Source of the DNA: Pelotomaculum sp.
GTDB taxonomy: Bacteria; Bacillota; Desulfotomaculia; Desulfotomaculales; Pelotomaculaceae
Direction of reading: 5' to 3'
NCBI GenBank assembly: GCA_003489345.1
Contig: DNIT01000190.1
Span: 1 to 7,543, forward strand
Length of the DNA: 7,543 bases
The position numbers and the translations under genes are program-made. Under the pieces are notes generated by a model. It did no database searches. It was not told the DNA's origin and was given only the letters and a program-made list of their open reading frames with translations. The first letter of the stretch is position 1. Every line of letters begins with the position of its first letter. Below are positions 1 to 6,009 of this stretch, in pieces.

Positions 1-24
1 GGCCATGGATGCCACCCGCACATC
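1..24. other. Possible partial CRISPR spacer at the contig edge
   Basis: These 24 bases lie on the far side of the repeat-like element at 25-53. They are GC-rich (16 of 24), unlike the AT-richer tail-gene sequence after base 86. If 25-53 is a CRISPR repeat, this is the truncated end of the neighbouring spacer. Nothing in the bases themselves proves it. The tail-gene frame stays open through them, but the residues it gives (Gly, Arg and Cys rich) do not look like the rest of that protein. Confidence 0.4.
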
Positions 25-1909
25 GCCCGAGCCCCCGCACTCGCGGGGAACACGTCCTTGCCCTTATTTCGCCGATTGGGGTTCCATTGTCATAAAAATA
101 AATTTGTGGCTGATTTCCCTCTGAAGATATTTCCATTTGAGTGTTGCCGTGCTGGTTGTTAAAAATTATATTTCCCCAGCTATAACCCGGATACTCCGGC
201 AAAAACTTGCGGTCAATTTTTATTATACCCCGGTTTTCGCCCTTTTCACCGGTCTGAACCGTCGTGCTGTAGAGGGCACCGCCCACTATCTCTGCTATGA
301 AATCATTTAAGGCATCTTGCCCAAGATTTATTCGCAAATTATTCTCTGCATCATAAATACGTATGCCGTCACCATCTATCTGTAATTTGCCACCGGCTGA
401 GACAATATGCACTAAAGCAGCGTTTAAAATCCCGGCATTCATCTCATCGGCGCTAAATCCAGCCCCGTCACCAAAAGTGCGCCAGTTCCACTGATCGCCG
501 GATTTCGAATTCGCTAGAGCGAAGATGCCGCCGCCCATCTTCATGGCCTTGGTGGCTGTGGCAAAGTCCGGCGCGTCCATAATCAAGATTCCGTCCCCCG
601 GAGTCTGAAAAACGTAGGATGAAACATTTTCAATCTCGTTTTGCAGGACCGATATTTTCCCATCCAGCCAGCTGGTGTTATAAGTCTTATTTTTTACTTC
701 CTTAATCTGTTGCTGCGTGTTTATTGTGGTTTGTACAATCGTCGGATAAAAATTCCCCAGGATGACCTTCGTGTTTTCCGGAGCTTTCAGATCCCGTTCT
801 ATCTCCACCACCCGGGCGGATACAACCAATTCAGGCCGAAATTCACGGTCTATAACCCGCACTAAATCCCCAAGCCGGACCGCCTCATGGCTGTACTCGG
901 TCAAGGTTTCCAGGGCCACAACATCCAACTTATAGGTAACTAAAGGTGTTTTTTGCTCTTGCAGCGCATCCCAGGTTTCCTGCAACAGAGCTGCCGCATC
1001 CTCCTGATCCTCATTGATATAGATCCCAAATCGGTGCCGCCCCCCGGGCCTGCCCCAACGTGCGAGAGCTTCCGGATCGCCAACCCACTCCTGGCCTGCC
1101 GCCTTATTTACCGGATTGGCAGGAGTAGTCCAGGCTACATCCTCGAATGTCAGCCGCCGACCGTAACCGCCCGATTCCGTTTCTACGCCCTTGCCGCGCC
1201 CATACATTGCGGTATATACGTTGCTGGCGTCCACCGTTCGCGTGATGCTTAGGATGTCCTTTGAATACGCAAATTGCTTCCCAGTATCGCTTCCCCGGGC
1301 AGCCCGCAGATCCACATACCGCTGTATGACTCCACCAGTGACGATACAGCGCCATTGCAGTTCGCCCTTCCATGCCGTAGCGACTGCCTGCGCCGCTTCC
1401 AGGGCTGATACGTAATAGGCCGTTGTACTGGATATGCCCAAGTCGTCCACGATACCCACCTGCCAGCGGGTGTTTTCGAGCATCCCCACCAGGGCAGATA
1501 TGGCTGTACTGGATGGCCGTTTGTCCGTTACAATATCGTCGATTAACTCATAGAAAATATGCTCACAGTACGCTGTCCTGCTCAGGCTGTCTCCATGTTC
1601 ATCTATTATCTTCTTGATCTCGAATATCTGCCAAGATGCATCCAAATCTTTGAAGCCGACCAGGTTCCCCTCCTGAATATACTGGGCTTCTTCCCGGTCA
1701 GCCGGAAAGGAAAACTGGAAGGTATTCTCGCCGTTCAGGACTTCACGATGTACTGGGGACATAAAACCACTTTGGGGAAGAACTGCGATCAGGGTTTCAT
1801 CTGCATCAAATAGATAGAGCATTTCTAATGGCTGGACTGCCGGCGTTATGGGGGGACGGCTCGGGTACCCGTTAAATGGGGCCTGATTAAACATTTTTGA
1901 GTTAAACAT
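1..1909 (-). CDS. Tail-associated protein (Tal), prophage tail endopeptidase / tail spike family, partial
   Basis: This is the baseplate or tip protein that sits below Dit and carries host-contact or peptidoglycan-degrading functions. It starts at ATG 1909-1907 with GGAGG six bases upstream, and remains open at the left edge (636 codons). Residues about 30-390 resemble the N-terminal base domain of prophage tail (PF06605-like) and ReqiPepy6 gp37-like proteins: the NGENTFQFSFPA strand, the KQFAYSKDILSITR segment, MYGRGKG at 236-241, and the VRLGDLVRVID strand near 345. Residues 395-435 look like a helical linker, and 431-530 like a repeated beta segment (WNWRTFGDGAGFSADEMNAG). No catalytic motif is visible. 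Codons left of base 54 change abruptly to Arg/Gly/Cys-rich residues and probably come from CRISPR-derived sequence, so the true C-terminus is missing. Confidence 0.85.
   Translation of the reverse strand, partial: MFNSKMFNQAPFNGYPSRPPITPAVQPLEMLYLFDADETLIAVLPQSGFMSPVHREVLNGENTFQFSFPADREEAQYIQEGNLVGFKDLDASWQIFEIKKIIDEHGDSLSRTAYCEHIFYELIDDIVTDKRPSSTAISALVGMLENTRWQVGIVDDLGISSTTAYYVSALEAAQAVATAWKGELQWRCIVTGGVIQRYVDLRAARGSDTGKQFAYSKDILSITRTVDASNVYTAMYGRGKGVETESGGYGRRLTFEDVAWTTPANPVNKAAGQEWVGDPEALARWGRPGGRHRFGIYINEDQEDAAALLQETWDALQEQKTPLVTYKLDVVALETLTEYSHEAVRLGDLVRVIDREFRPELVVSARVVEIERDLKAPENTKVILGNFYPTIVQTTINTQQQIKEVKNKTYNTSWLDGKISVLQNEIENVSSYVFQTPGDGILIMDAPDFATATKAMKMGGGIFALANSKSGDQWNWRTFGDGAGFSADEMNAGILNAALVHIVSAGGKLQIDGDGIRIYDAENNLRINLGQDALNDFIAEIVGGALYSTTVQTGEKGENRGIIKIDRKFLPEYPGYSWGNIIFNNQHGNTQMEISSEGNQPQIYFYDNGTPIGEIRARTCSPRVRGLGRCAGGIHG
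25..53 (-). CRISPR. Single type I-E-like CRISPR repeat
   Basis: On the plus strand this stretch contains CCCCGC-ACTC-GCGGGG, a perfect 6-bp stem with a 4-base loop, followed by AACAC. On the minus strand it reads GTGTTCCCCGCG...GCGGGG plus eight further bases, 29 nt in all. Type I-E repeats are known to be 28-29 nt, to begin G(A/T)GTTCCCCGC and to have this short GC stem. The eight bases after the stem (GCTCGGGC) differ from the common ATGAACCG-like handle, so the match is to core and length, not to a full known repeat. Only one copy is visible, so an array cannot be confirmed. No T-run follows on either strand, which argues against a terminator. Confidence 0.62.
54..85 (-). other. Candidate CRISPR spacer / phage protospacer in the tail gene
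   Basis: The 32 bases next to the repeat have the standard type I-E spacer length. On the minus strand they also encode, in frame, roughly residues 609-618 of the tail-associated protein (GTPIGEIRAR), continuing smoothly from the preceding tail sequence. The same bases can therefore be both a spacer and a piece of phage gene. On the minus strand the phage flank just before them reads AATG; its ATG (87-85) is one of the motifs known to work as a PAM for E. coli type I-E, though the exact spacer boundary is uncertain by a base or two. The dual identity is inferred from length, composition change and frame. Confidence 0.45.
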
Positions 1910-1915
1910 CGCGTG

Positions 1916-1920
1916 CCTCC
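1916..1920 (-). promoter_or_regulatory. Ribosome binding site of the tail-associated gene
   Basis: GGAGG on the minus strand ends six bases before ATG 1909, an ideal spacing. It fixes the start of the large left-hand reading frame, which has no stop in the window. Confidence 0.8.
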
Positions 1921-1927
1921 AAGTATT

Positions 1928-1951
1928 AAAATAACCGCCCCGAAGAGCGGT
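1928..1951 (-). terminator. UUCG hairpin, possible weak terminator or processing site
   Basis: On the minus strand ACCGCTC pairs with GGGCGGT around a TTCG tetraloop (7-bp stem, one G-T pair). It is followed by TATTTT, a short interrupted T-run. The UUCG loop makes the hairpin unusually stable. It could reduce transcription into the tail-associated gene, protect an mRNA end, or simply be structured RNA. The T-run is too short and interrupted for a confident strong terminator. Confidence 0.5.
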
Positions 1952-1975
1952 AAATTCCCAAGCGCTTGGCAATTT
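1952..1975. repeat. 24-base imperfect palindrome with CCAAGCGCTTGG core
   Basis: The core CCAAGCGCTTGG (1958-1969) is a perfect 12-base palindrome. The symmetry extends outward as AAATT...AATTT with a single mismatched pair (1957/1970). The central AAGCGCTT fits the AAnCGnTT core known from operators of LacI-family regulators, including the CcpA cre site. It may be a DNA-binding site, or form a second RNA hairpin stacked on the UUCG hairpin directly downstream. Operator function is a guess from symmetry alone. Confidence 0.45.
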
Positions 1976-1995
1976 CCTTGCTGCGCAGTTTAAGT

Positions 1996-2349
1996 CTACC
2001 GTGAAGCAAGCCATGACCTTAACTGCTTCCTCTCGGCAAGTTTTTGTCTAACTACTTCCGGTAGATCAGTCTCGGTAATTGTACCTTTGAGCAGTAACAG
2101 GTCTATCAAATCCTCTGCCACTCTTGCCATACCCTTGTCAGTTGCGGAAAGTTGTTCTAAAGGCATTAGTTGCGGTTTAGGTAAAACATCCAGTAACGCT
2201 TTGTATTGTGCAACTGTTACTTCTCTTACCTCTAAATCAATTTCAGGTATACCATAATCCTGTATAGCTTGAGTAATTAAAGTTTCTGGCAAACTAGAAG
2301 AACATGAACCCCGTAGTATTCCAGTTGATTTTTGAATACATACTCGCAT
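1996..2349 (-). CDS. Phage protein of unknown function (117 aa), fibre-associated by position
   Basis: The start is set at ATG 2349, which has GGAGG six bases upstream (2360-2356), immediately after the stop of the preceding fibre-like gene at 2361. The frame is open for 28 more codons upstream, but those overlap the fibre-like gene and have no ribosome site. The product begins MRVCIQKSTGILRG, has a short mixed region with an acidic IPEIDLEVREVTVAQYKALL segment (about residues 40-60), and ends in a charged, probably helical part (residues 75-117, with EDLIDLLLLKG and a basic RQKLAERKQLRSW tail). No signal peptide, transmembrane segment or catalytic motif is visible. Small proteins with this kind of helical C-terminus are often found beside tail fibres in Gram-positive phages, so an assembly or chaperone role is possible but not shown. 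Confidence 0.75.
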   Translation of the reverse strand: MRVCIQKSTGILRGSCSSSLPETLITQAIQDYGIPEIDLEVREVTVAQYKALLDVLPKPQLMPLEQLSATDKGMARVAEDLIDLLLLKGTITETDLPEVVRQKLAERKQLRSWLASR

Positions 2350-2360
2350 AAATACCCTCC

Positions 2361-3128
2361 CTATTTTAAAAATAGCAATGTAAATATTGCCGTTCCGGTA
2401 GGACTTCCGCTCTTTTCCCACGTTAGAGTACAACCATCACTATCAATGCTCTTGACCGTTGCATAACCAATCGTGGCTGCTACTGGTTTCAACTCAATCA
2501 AGGTTCCGGTGCCTTGAGACCATGCGTTAGCTATATTAACATGATCGCTAACAATACTATAAGAACTCCCACTATGTATACCCATTGAGGCAGCAGAAGT
2601 ACCTGCCACGCAAGCAAAAGCTATAATTGCTCTAGGAGTAAACCCCACCCCATTTATAATTTGGTCACCGGCAACTGATATATCATGAGTTGCATTTACT
2701 CTTTTAAAGCCTCCCGGGGTATAAACACCATTAATATCAATACTACCAGCAGGCCCTATCTTGATGTGGCCGAGGGTACTTTGTGACGCTTTTTCAGCCA
2801 AATGCGCATCAAACTCTGCTTGAGTAACCAGATCATCGCCGATCTCATCCTGGCTCACCAGGTTGGAATACATGCCGGCCGTCCAGCGGTTTTCCACTAG
2901 GCTTTCAGCCGCATGAGATGCCGCTGCAGTCCCTTCCTGTGCCCTCATGACATCCGAAAATAGGTTGCCCAGGATAGTATTGACCTGCATTAGTTCAGCG
3001 TCAATTGTAATCATAAATGGCGCCGCTGGAAATATGCTGCCGTCCTCAACATAAAATGATGTTGCAGAATCCGCTATATCCCCGACCAAGCGGGTTTGTG
3101 CGTTATTAGCTGCATTTAATCTTGCTAT
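2361..3128 (-). CDS. Tail-fibre-like / receptor-binding protein with an apparent ATA start (255 aa)
   Basis: This is probably a fibre or adhesin at the tail tip. Residues 1-100 resemble an N-terminal module common in Gram-positive phage fibres: a VGDIADSATSFYVEDGS strand, FPAAPFMITIDAELM, and a RAQEGTAAASHAAESLVENR segment. Next comes a typical fibre linker (LVTQAEFDAHLAEKASQSTLGHIKIG, about 117-142). The C-terminal domain (about 155-255) starts GFKRVN, contains GVGFTPRAIIAFA, and ends DGCTLTWEKSGSPTGTAIF, a pattern seen in fibre-tip domains. The natural N-terminus reads (M)ARLNAANNAQTRLVG, with ATA at 3128 eight bases after GGAGG. No ATG, GTG or CTG occurs in frame before residue 14, where a TTG (3089) lacks a ribosome site; starting there gives 242 aa. 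It sits between Dit and Tal, an unusual place for a fibre. Confidence 0.8.
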   Translation of the reverse strand: MARLNAANNAQTRLVGDIADSATSFYVEDGSIFPAAPFMITIDAELMQVNTILGNLFSDVMRAQEGTAAASHAAESLVENRWTAGMYSNLVSQDEIGDDLVTQAEFDAHLAEKASQSTLGHIKIGPAGSIDINGVYTPGGFKRVNATHDISVAGDQIINGVGFTPRAIIAFACVAGTSAASMGIHSGSSYSIVSDHVNIANAWSQGTGTLIELKPVAATIGYATVKSIDSDGCTLTWEKSGSPTGTAIFTLLFLK

Positions 3129-3136
3129 TTCTTATC

Positions 3137-3141
3137 CCTCC
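3137..3141 (-). promoter_or_regulatory. Ribosome binding site pointing at an ATA codon
   Basis: GGAGG starts directly after the TAA stop of the distal tail gene (3144-3142). Eight bases downstream lies ATA (3128-3126), the first codon of the fibre-like frame that makes sense. An in-frame TAA at 3134-3132 rules out any start further upstream. The site therefore decides between ATA 3128 and TTG 3089. Confidence 0.7.
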
Positions 3142-3879
3142 TTATAACCACTTGGGTGTATACTTCACCAGTGCTGCGCTCGCACCGGGCGGGGTGATGG
3201 TCAATGTGCTCTCTCCTGGTGGCAGTGTAAAGAATCTGCTATTCTGCCAGTCCAGGAGATTCATTGCCCTAGCTCCATTGAGTAAGACCGCGCCGGTGCC
3301 AAAATTTATAGTCAGTACATCACCAACCTGAAAAGCATGAATTACCCGGCAGTAGTCAGTTCCCAGGGCAACTTTCCACTCGGCAGCTGCGACCATAAAA
3401 GTTGACTGAAAAAAAAGCTCTGTACTTGCTGTACCCAAATTGTTTATGGCTACAGAGTCGTCTGTGAAATAGGCGATTACCTCTTCGCCCAGGGCAAGGG
3501 GCTCACACCGGAAAAATAACGTAAATTCGCCAATCTCCGTGAATAAGGGCTCACTCTCCAGCGGCACTTCCTGCGATAATTTACCCATATAGTATTTGTC
3601 TGGCTCATCACTAATAAGTAATTGGGAACGTTCTTTTGTGCTTAACCATGCTGTTATTTGCCGTGCCTTTATCCTCAGGTTTTGCCTGGTACTATCTACA
3701 ACAGCGCAATCAATTTCAATTGTGCCGTCTTGCCTTTCGCGAGGATATAGGAGGCTTCCTTGTCTGCCGGATATCTGTATATAACTGTCGTTTGGAGCAG
3801 GTAGGAGCCAGCGCCTTACGGCCAGCACCTTTAGTCCTTTATCGGTGCTGGTACTTCCGTTAAAAGTGAAGCTTATCAT
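3142..3879 (-). CDS. Distal tail protein (Dit), siphovirus tail component family
   Basis: Dit forms the hexameric ring that joins the tail tube to the baseplate and Tal. The 245-aa product begins MISFTFNGSTSTDKGL and continues with VLAVRRWLLPAPNDSYIQISGRQGSLLYPRERQ-type residues (about 20-50), followed by IEIDCAVVDSTRQNLRIKARQITAWL. This is the usual N-terminal pattern of the Sipho_tail family (PF05709-like): 'xGRxGxx' then a helix ending in W. The later half, rich in beta strands (about 145-245), fits the galectin-like C-terminal domain. The start ATG overlaps the tape-measure stop in an ATGA tetranucleotide (3876-3879), suggesting coupled translation; a purine-rich GGGAGGGGG lies somewhat far upstream. 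Position after the tape measure is the standard one for Dit. Confidence 0.88.
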   Translation of the reverse strand: MISFTFNGSTSTDKGLKVLAVRRWLLPAPNDSYIQISGRQGSLLYPRERQDGTIEIDCAVVDSTRQNLRIKARQITAWLSTKERSQLLISDEPDKYYMGKLSQEVPLESEPLFTEIGEFTLFFRCEPLALGEEVIAYFTDDSVAINNLGTASTELFFQSTFMVAAAEWKVALGTDYCRVIHAFQVGDVLTINFGTGAVLLNGARAMNLLDWQNSRFFTLPPGESTLTITPPGASAALVKYTPKWL

Positions 3880-5744
3880 GTTGCAGCCAGCCCCCTCCCT
3901 CTTGCTGCTCGTTGTTGCAATTGGTATAATTCTCGAGCGATTTTACTGATATCTTGGTCATTGCGAACCACCATATTCTCTACCTTTATTGTCAATCCCC
4001 CAACCGTGCCCATCTTGTTATTTGGCACCACCTGAGATCCCCGGGGGAGATTCAGGAGTTCTGGCCCCTGTTCGCCAACCACCGCCCAGCCGCCAGGGTG
4101 AAAGTTGGTGCCCCGGGCATACCATTTTAAATTAAAATCGGGAATCTTTACCTTGGCATCCCCAACGCCGATAGATCTCCAGTCTACGCTTACATGCGGT
4201 AATTTAGGCTTGGGTATTGTTATGCTCATATTTGCAAAAGCATTTTTGATATCAGTTATGATATCTGAAATAGTGTTTTTGGCTGTTTCAATCGGGCTTA
4301 AAACAGCGTTTTTAACCCCTTCCCATGCGGTCCCCGCAGTAGTCTTAATTCCATCCCAGGTATCACCTAACCATGTCTTTAAACCTTCCCAAATATCCTG
4401 AGCCGTCCGCTGTATAGTCTCCCAATTCTCCGCTATCTTCCTGCCCAGCAATACCGCCCATCCGGCTGGCCCTACTGCAACCAGGATTATATCTTTACCC
4501 CACCTATCGAAGAATTCCTTTAACTTATCCCAAACCTTTTCCGCTCCTGTTTTAATATCGTTCCATAGATTGGCCATTGTTTGCTTGAAATCTTCCCAAC
4601 CTTTAGCCAAGGCGTCGAAATTGCTTTTGCAGGTGTCTGTGATACTAGTCCAGAGTTTTGAAAAGAAGTCTTTAAGAGGTTCCCAATTCTTGATGATGAG
4701 GTAAGCTAAAGCTGCCACTGTAGCACCAATAGCGATAAAGGGCAATAATGGAATCATTGCAGCGGCGGCATTAAGGGCAGCTCCTTTAAAAGCAACGCCT
4801 AAACCTATCAAAGCAGGAATCATTGCGGCAGTTATAGCGCCAGCTATAATCGTAATAGTGGCCTCTAGCCAATCTGGGAAAATCTCGTCCAAAGCCCCAG
4901 ACCATCCTTTGTCTGCGATTAAGTCCTTAAAAGCAGTTAAATGCTCTGTAATGTTCTTGATGGCAGCAACAACGGGCGCTAGCAAAGGTTGCCCGATCAC
5001 GGCCATAAAATCTATCCAACCTTGCTTAAGATTGCCTAATTGGTTCTGATAACTATCAGATTCCCTTGCAGCTTGACCTGTTGCCCCTGCGGCTTCTTGC
5101 ATCTTCTGTGCAAATTCCATTCTGGCAAGCTGTTTTTGAGCTTCATCGGCATTCTTCCAGTCTATACCTAGCTCTTTGGCGGCAAAAGCTGCTATCTGTG
5201 TCTCGTTGCCGAACAGACCTATAGCCTCGCCGCCTTCGTAGTTGCCCTTGATGAAGCTATTCAAAGCGGCATTAGCCTCTTCATAACTCTTGTCATAGAA
5301 TGCGGCAGCATCGGCGGCTATAGTAACTCCCTGCTCTGCCATTTCCATGGCATCCTTGGTATCGTATCCCAGCCCTTTAAACATACTAGTCATGGACGTA
5401 AAGGGAGATTTTAGGCGGTTGGGAAGCATGCCAAAATCTTTCCCTAAGCCATTAACTACATCCTGTGCATTGTTTTGGATAGTTCCAAATACTTGCTCAA
5501 ACTGTGCATTCATGGCTTGAGTATTGGCAGTGGCTTCAATAGATTTAATTCCAATAGCCCCGATTGCAGTACCGGCAGCTGCTGCAGCTATTCCAACCCC
5601 TTTTAATATCGCCCGGCTAGACTCTTCAGCTTTAGCTGCAGCAGTCTTAATTGTTCCTTCGACCTTAGACATGGCAATATTAAATGCTTCTGTTTTTCCG
5701 CTTATCTTTACCCAAAGTTCTCCAACCTGCATTCTTGTTCTCAC
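3876..5744 (-). CDS. Tail tape measure protein
   Basis: This protein sets tail length and is threaded through the tube before DNA ejection. At 622 aa (618 from the ATG) it is small to average for the family. Residues 70-290 match the phage minor tail/TMP core pattern (QFEQVFG, the DAAAFYDKSYEEANAALNSFIKGNYEGGEAIG stretch, SYQNQLGNLKQGW). Residues 295-352 are strongly hydrophobic with two or three potential membrane segments. Residues 354-475 carry tryptophans at 11-residue spacing. The C-terminal WYARGTNFHPGGWAVVGEQG... PELLNLPRGSQVVPNN motif (541-575) is a well-known tape measure ending. The frame opens at GTG 5744, but ATG 5732 has a GGTGAG ribosome site at better spacing and is the more likely start. 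It follows the frameshifted chaperone by 4-16 bases. Confidence 0.93.
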   Translation of the reverse strand: MRTRMQVGELWVKISGKTEAFNIAMSKVEGTIKTAAAKAEESSRAILKGVGIAAAAAGTAIGAIGIKSIEATANTQAMNAQFEQVFGTIQNNAQDVVNGLGKDFGMLPNRLKSPFTSMTSMFKGLGYDTKDAMEMAEQGVTIAADAAAFYDKSYEEANAALNSFIKGNYEGGEAIGLFGNETQIAAFAAKELGIDWKNADEAQKQLARMEFAQKMQEAAGATGQAARESDSYQNQLGNLKQGWIDFMAVIGQPLLAPVVAAIKNITEHLTAFKDLIADKGWSGALDEIFPDWLEATITIIAGAITAAMIPALIGLGVAFKGAALNAAAAMIPLLPFIAIGATVAALAYLIIKNWEPLKDFFSKLWTSITDTCKSNFDALAKGWEDFKQTMANLWNDIKTGAEKVWDKLKEFFDRWGKDIILVAVGPAGWAVLLGRKIAENWETIQRTAQDIWEGLKTWLGDTWDGIKTTAGTAWEGVKNAVLSPIETAKNTISDIITDIKNAFANMSITIPKPKLPHVSVDWRSIGVGDAKVKIPDFNLKWYARGTNFHPGGWAVVGEQGPELLNLPRGSQVVPNNKMGTVGGLTIKVENMVVRNDQDISKIARELYQLQQRAARGRGLAAT

Positions 5745-5748
5745 CGCC

Positions 5749-6003
5749 TTACCATGCTGCTATTTTCTTAACAGTGTCTTTTTTTTTGCTCAGGGTATTA
5801 TTCGGTTTATCCTTACTGGCGTTCACCAGAACAAAAGTAGAGTTAGGACCCAGACCTTTTAATAAAATAGAAAATCGCCTCCAGCTCATACCTGGAAGCG
5901 ATTCCATTAGGTCTATCCCGTATTCTCTTATAAAATCAGCCTCAATGTAGGTCCAGTTCTCAATAATATATATTCCTGCCCCTTTTACTTCGGGGCTTCC
6001 GGG
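5749..6003 (-). CDS. Frameshift extension of the tail assembly chaperone (T domain)
   Basis: This frame is -1 relative to the chaperone gene and has no credible start of its own: its first possible start codon (TTG 6033) lies within the chaperone and lacks a ribosome site. Its sequence after the junction (GAGIYIIENWTYIEADFIREYGIDLMES ... MSWRRFSILLKGLG) matches the second product usually found between tail tube and tape measure genes, with the YGIDL and MSWRRF motifs. A slip at GGGAAAC (6009-6003) would add 84 residues to the first 98, giving a 182-aa fusion. By analogy with lambda G/GT, the short form coats the tape measure and the long form recruits tube subunits. The C-terminus (KDKPNNTLSKKKDTVKKIAAW) is lysine-rich. 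It ends four bases before GTG 5744. Confidence 0.83.
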   Translation of the reverse strand, partial: PGSPEVKGAGIYIIENWTYIEADFIREYGIDLMESLPGMSWRRFSILLKGLGPNSTFVLVNASKDKPNNTLSKKKDTVKKIAAW

Positions 6004-6009
6004 TTTCCC
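5978..6009 (-). promoter_or_regulatory. Programmed -1 ribosomal frameshift site (GGGAAAC plus stem-loop)
   Basis: The heptamer GGGAAAC (6009-6003) is read in the zero frame as G-GGA-AAC, the exact XXXYYYZ phasing needed for -1 slippage. After slipping, codons read GGG AAA CCC and enter the 5749-6003 frame. Six bases downstream, GCCCC (5996-5992) can pair with GGGGC (5982-5978) around a 9-base loop. The zero-frame TAA stop (5987-5985) lies in that loop. The spacing fits known stimulatory structures. No strong internal Shine-Dalgarno-like stimulator was seen before the heptamer. Confidence 0.8.

Larger units (their letters stand above)
1910..1995 (-). other. Intergenic gap before the tail-associated gene
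   Basis: This is the only sizeable non-coding gap in the operon (86 bases). In transcription order it holds the 24-base imperfect palindrome at 1975-1952, the UUCG hairpin at 1951-1934, a short AT-rich stretch, and the GGAGG ribosome binding site at 1920-1916 for the tail-associated gene. Elsewhere in the window genes overlap or are separated by about 20 bases or fewer. I see no recognisable small gene or clear -35/-10 promoter in it. Confidence 0.7.

Noticed and set aside
25..53. Repeat-like hairpin as a Rho-independent terminator
   Set aside because: It has no T-run after the stem on either strand, and its loop and flanks fit a CRISPR repeat better.
953..1617. Several plus-strand open frames and one minus-strand frame (1104-1373) of 60-100 codons
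   Set aside because: They all lie inside the large tail-associated gene in other frames, lack ribosome sites and have protein composition with no family resemblance. They are shadows of the real gene.
2350..2433. A 28-codon N-terminal extension of the 117-aa protein
   Set aside because: It overlaps the end of the fibre-like gene and has no ribosome site, whereas ATG 2349 has GGAGG at ideal spacing.
5733..5744. GTG 5744 as the certain tape measure start
   Set aside because: Its upstream purines are only two bases away, while ATG 5732 has GGTGAG at about seven bases. I kept the longer frame in the coordinates but favour the ATG.
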